A stretch of 64,000 nt of DNA from an uncultured Lachnospiraceae bacterium (GTDB lineage: Bacteria > Bacillota > Clostridia > Lachnospirales > Lachnospiraceae). The first letter of the stretch is position 1; each line of letters starts with the position of its first letter. This document shows, one piece after another, positions 61,173-64,000 of the stretch. The stretch spans positions 1 to 64,000 of the forward strand of contig CANQSN010000005.1 of NCBI GenBank assembly GCA_947626505.1, in the 5' to 3' direction. The position numbers were made by a program, and so were the translations under genes. Below the pieces are notes generated by a model. That model was not told the DNA's origin. It worked only from the letters and a program-made list of their open reading frames with translations, and searched no databases.

Positions 61173-62114
61173 CTATCTTAAAATCTCCGGCATTGCCACC
61201 CGACTGATAATATTTTCACAAATCTGCCTTCTTGTCTCTGTAGTATCTTTTCCGTTTGCGGCAAGCCTAAGCCTATGTGCCGACACATCGGCAAATATCT
61301 TCTTAACATCCTCCGGAACTACATAGGAGCGTCCGCTTAAGTACGCCATTCCCTGTGCCATACGCGCAAGCGCAATAGTCCCCCTCGGACTCAATCCCAG
61401 TGAAATCTCCTGACTCTGCCTTGTTTCTGTAACAAGCCTTCCAATGTAATCATATATTTTATCATCTACATGTATATTTTTAGCTTGAAGCTGCATCTGT
61501 AAAATATCCTCCCTGCTCACCTGCGGAACCACATCCTCCACAGGAATAGTATTGCATTTGCCCCGCACGATATCAAGCTCCTCCTGCATTGTAGGATATC
61601 CCATAGTAATGCAAATGAGGAACCTGTCCAGTTGCGATTCAGGCAGTCTCTGCGTTCCGGCGCTTCCATACGGATTGTCCGTAGCTATGGTAAAAAATGG
61701 CTTTGGCAGTTCATATACCTCTCCCTCAACGGTAAGCCTCCCCTCCTCCATTACCTCTAGCAGCGCGGACTGGGTTTTGGGCGAAGTACGGTTAATCTCA
61801 TCCGCTAAAAACAGATTGCACATGGCAGCTCCGGGCTGATACTCAAACGTCCCTGTATCCTGCTTATAAAGCTTAAATCCAACAATATCTGATGGCATAA
61901 CGTCCGGTGTAAACTGCATCCTCTTACTCTCAAGCTGCATTGCTTTAGCAAACGCCATTGCCATAGTAGTCTTTCCAACTCCCGGAATATCCTCAATCAG
62001 AACATGTCCACCGGCAAGCAGCGCGCACATTGTCTTGACAATGCACTCCTCCTTCCCAATGACCGCCTTTTTAATTTCATTTATTGCAACAATTGCCTTC
62101 ATGTAATCTTTCAT
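61173..62114 (-). CDS. MoxR-family AAA+ ATPase
   Basis: 313 aa from MKDYMKAIVAINEIKKAVIG. Walker A is in HVLIEDIPGVGKTTMAMAFA. Walker B and sensor blocks are LFLADEINRTSPKTQSALLEVM and FFTIATDNPYGSAGTQRLPESQLDRF. The lid domain has GLSPRGTIALARMAQGMAYL. MoxR proteins act as chaperones for metal or cofactor insertion into secreted VWA partners. The start at 62114 has AAAGGAATC upstream. First gene of the operon; a weak promoter with extended TGTTATGAT lies about 30 bases upstream. Confidence 0.93.
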   Translation of the reverse strand: MKDYMKAIVAINEIKKAVIGKEECIVKTMCALLAGGHVLIEDIPGVGKTTMAMAFAKAMQLESKRMQFTPDVMPSDIVGFKLYKQDTGTFEYQPGAAMCNLFLADEINRTSPKTQSALLEVMEEGRLTVEGEVYELPKPFFTIATDNPYGSAGTQRLPESQLDRFLICITMGYPTMQEELDIVRGKCNTIPVEDVVPQVSREDILQMQLQAKNIHVDDKIYDYIGRLVTETRQSQEISLGLSPRGTIALARMAQGMAYLSGRSYVVPEDVKKIFADVSAHRLRLAANGKDTTETRRQICENIISRVAMPEILR

Positions 62115-62217
62115 TGTAAGATTCCTTTCCATCCTATGATTTCTCTAACAATCATAACACAGATGAATTAATCTTACCATTAAAAATTCACTCAGTATTC
62201 TTATTTCCGAAGCATTG

Positions 62218-62244
62218 TTAGCACTCTTTTTAATTGAGTGCTAA
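62218..62244. promoter_or_regulatory. CIRCE element (HrcA operator)
   Basis: TTAGCACTC (62218-62226), 9 bases, GAGTGCTAA (62236-62244): a perfect match to the CIRCE consensus. It lies 7 bases upstream of the -35 of htpG, in the divergent region shared with the MoxR operon. Confidence 0.95.
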
Positions 62245-62251
62245 TTTTCTC

Positions 62252-62280
62252 TTGACATTACAACAAAAGATAGGTAAGAT
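62252..62280 (+). promoter_or_regulatory. Promoter of htpG
   Basis: TTGACA (62252-62257), 17 bases, TAAGAT (62275-62280). The leader is about 38 bases. Confidence 0.8.
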
Positions 62281-62325
62281 ACTATTATACTAAATTTTGT
62301 TAAATAGTAAGGAGATGTATCTATC

Positions 62326-64000
62326 ATGGCAAAAGCTAAATCAAAACAGGGAAGCTTATCAATTAACAGTGAAAATATCTTCCCTATTATTAAGAAATGG
62401 TTGTATTCCGACCACGATATTTTTGTGCGCGAACTGGTCAGTAATGGCTGCGACGCTATAACTAAGCTGAAAAAGCTTGACATTATGGGCGAGTTTACTC
62501 CCGACGATAATGAAAAGTACAGAATTGACGTAATTGCCAGCTCCAAGGACAAAACTCTGCAATTTATTGACAATGGTCTTGGAATGACAATGGATGAGGT
62601 TGATGAATATATTAATCAGATTGCATTTTCAGGAGCTGCTGATTTCCTTGCCAAATACAAAGACAAAACAAATGAAGAACAGATTATAGGTCATTTCGGT
62701 CTTGGCTTTTACTCTGCGTTTATGGTAGCTGACAAGGTAACTATCGATACTCTTTCCTTCAAGGAGAATTCAACACCGGTTCACTGGGAATGTGAAGGCG
62801 GAACAGAATATTCAATGGAGCAGGGCAATCAGGAAACACGCGGAACAGTTATAACATTGTATCTCAACGAGGACAGCGTAGAATTTGCAAATGAATACCG
62901 TATAAAGGAGGTATTGGACAAATACTGCTCATTTATGCCGGTGGAAATCTATTTTACCAACGCCGACGAAGTATTGGACACAGACGAAGACGACGACATT
63001 ATTGATGCAGAGGAGGAGCAAACTGAAGAAGAGGCTGAAGGCAGCGAAGCTTCCAAAAATGATGATAGTGATAAAAAGCCTAAAAAGGAAGCGCCTAAAC
63101 CAATCAACGAACCTGTACCATTATGGACAAAGCATCCAAATGACTGCAGCGAGGAGGATTACAAGGACTTCTATAGAAAGGTGTTCCACGATTTCAAGGA
63201 GCCTCTGTTTTGGATTCATTTGAATATGGACTATCCGTTTAACCTTAAAGGTATACTGTATTTCCCGAAGCTTAACAACGAGTACGATACCTTAGAGGGT
63301 ATGATTAAGCTATACAACAATCAGGTGTTTATTGCCGACAATATTAAAGAGGTTATCCCTGAGTTTTTAATGCTTTTAAAGGGAGTTATCGACTGTCCCG
63401 ACCTTCCTCTTAATGTGTCAAGAAGCGCTTTGCAAAACGACGGTTTTGTTAGAAAAATCAGTGATTATATTACTAAAAAGGTTGCTGATAAGCTGGCCGG
63501 AATGTGCAAAACTGAAAAAGAGTCATATGAGAAATATTGGGACGATTTGTCTCCATTTATCAAATTCGGCTGTTTAAAGGACGACAAATTTAATGAAAAA
63601 ATGACCGATTATATTTTGTTCAAAAATATTGAAGGAAAATACTTAACGCTCCCTGAATATTTAGATGCCGGCAAAGAAAAATACGAGAATAAAGTATTTT
63701 ACATTACTGACGAACAGGAGCAGGCTTCCTACATTAAAATGTTCAAGGAAGAGGGTATGGATGCAGTACTGTTGACACACAACATTGACAATCCGTTTAT
63801 CACGCATTTAGAGCAGAAAAACAGCAATGTAAAATTCCTTCGTATTGATGCGGATATTGATAACTTTAAGGAGGAAGTTTCCGAAGATGAGCTTAAGGAT
63901 ATCACTGAAAGCCTGACTGAAACCTTCAAAAAGGTTCTTAATAATGACAAGCTTGAGATTAAGGTTGAAAAATTAAAGAATCCTGCCATTTCCTCCATGC
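62326..64000 (+). CDS. htpG: Hsp90-family chaperone HtpG, 3' end outside the window
   Basis: 558 codons visible, open to the window edge; the last C-terminal part is missing. N-terminal GHKL ATPase: FVRELVSNGCDAITKL (catalytic Glu and Asn), IDNGLGMTMDEV, IGHFGLGFYSAFMV. Residues about 212-262 are a highly charged linker (EVLDTDEDDDIIDAEEEQTE, then Lys-rich). The middle domain begins at PINEPVPLWTKHP and includes LPLNVSRSALQNDGFVRKI. The usual bacterial HtpG lacks such a long linker. The ATG at 62326 has AAGGAG 11 bases upstream. CIRCE-dependent HrcA control is likely. Confidence 0.96.
   Translation, partial: MAKAKSKQGSLSINSENIFPIIKKWLYSDHDIFVRELVSNGCDAITKLKKLDIMGEFTPDDNEKYRIDVIASSKDKTLQFIDNGLGMTMDEVDEYINQIAFSGAADFLAKYKDKTNEEQIIGHFGLGFYSAFMVADKVTIDTLSFKENSTPVHWECEGGTEYSMEQGNQETRGTVITLYLNEDSVEFANEYRIKEVLDKYCSFMPVEIYFTNADEVLDTDEDDDIIDAEEEQTEEEAEGSEASKNDDSDKKPKKEAPKPINEPVPLWTKHPNDCSEEDYKDFYRKVFHDFKEPLFWIHLNMDYPFNLKGILYFPKLNNEYDTLEGMIKLYNNQVFIADNIKEVIPEFLMLLKGVIDCPDLPLNVSRSALQNDGFVRKISDYITKKVADKLAGMCKTEKESYEKYWDDLSPFIKFGCLKDDKFNEKMTDYILFKNIEGKYLTLPEYLDAGKEKYENKVFYITDEQEQASYIKMFKEEGMDAVLLTHNIDNPFITHLEQKNSNVKFLRIDADIDNFKEEVSEDELKDITESLTETFKKVLNNDKLEIKVEKLKNPAISSM

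Noticed and set aside
62241..62573. Minus-strand open frames inside htpG and its promoter
   Set aside because: They lie opposite a clear Hsp90 coding sequence and across the CIRCE element.

Overview
The window looks like chromosome of an anaerobic, probably endospore-forming Firmicute of the Lachnospiraceae type. This is inferred from gene content and low GC, not from a marker-gene comparison. Evidence includes LL-diaminopimelate aminotransferase, type I plus type III glutamine synthetases, a DUF1836/DUF4250/DUF5685 gene set, a SpoIID-like protein with a peptidoglycan-binding domain, a Csp-like S8 protease, an intracellular GH9 enzyme and AGGAGG-type ribosome binding sites throughout. Almost all genes lie on the minus strand. 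There is no rRNA operon, CRISPR array or intact prophage. The only mobile-element signal is a serine recombinase at the left edge.

Left part (1-14.5 kb): the recombinase; a carA-carB-glnA-ANTAR regulator-dapL run for nitrogen and lysine metabolism; queH for queuosine; a SpoIID/PG-binding protein; a CmpB-like membrane protein; and a nudix-thyA-folA nucleotide/folate operon. tRNA-Arg(ACG) follows at 14.6 kb. Next is a compact cassette of a lone acyl carrier protein, a BtrH/C39-like protein and an Sfp-type phosphopantetheinyl transferase (14.8-16.8 kb), with its own promoter and a structured leader. This is the best candidate for an undescribed small system.

Middle (17-45 kb): a LOG protein; tRNA-Leu; a GGDEF protein; a six-gene tRNA operon (Pro-Gly-Arg-His-Gln-Lys) behind a consensus promoter; pcrA; a PspA / zinc-ribbon / SPFH membrane-stress operon; a CorA transporter whose ribosome binding site lies inside a terminator-like hairpin; a secreted beta-helix protein; rarA with an HD protein; a CheY-like regulator, a TetR regulator, pheA, folC and a polysaccharide deacetylase; and glnN, preceded by a promoter and then an intrinsic terminator, which suggests leader attenuation.

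Right part (45-64 kb): a leaderless GH9 glycosidase; a eukaryotic-type HisA; RNase H; an AlkA-type glycosylase; a DUF5685-DnaJ-membrane protein operon; an S8 protease; a MATE exporter; an M18 aminopeptidase; a MoxR-DUF58-transglutaminase operon; and htpG, truncated by the window edge, with a CIRCE element upstream and a long charged linker.

Start codons were chosen by ribosome binding site position. Function calls rest on recognised motifs and family knowledge; no database search was run.
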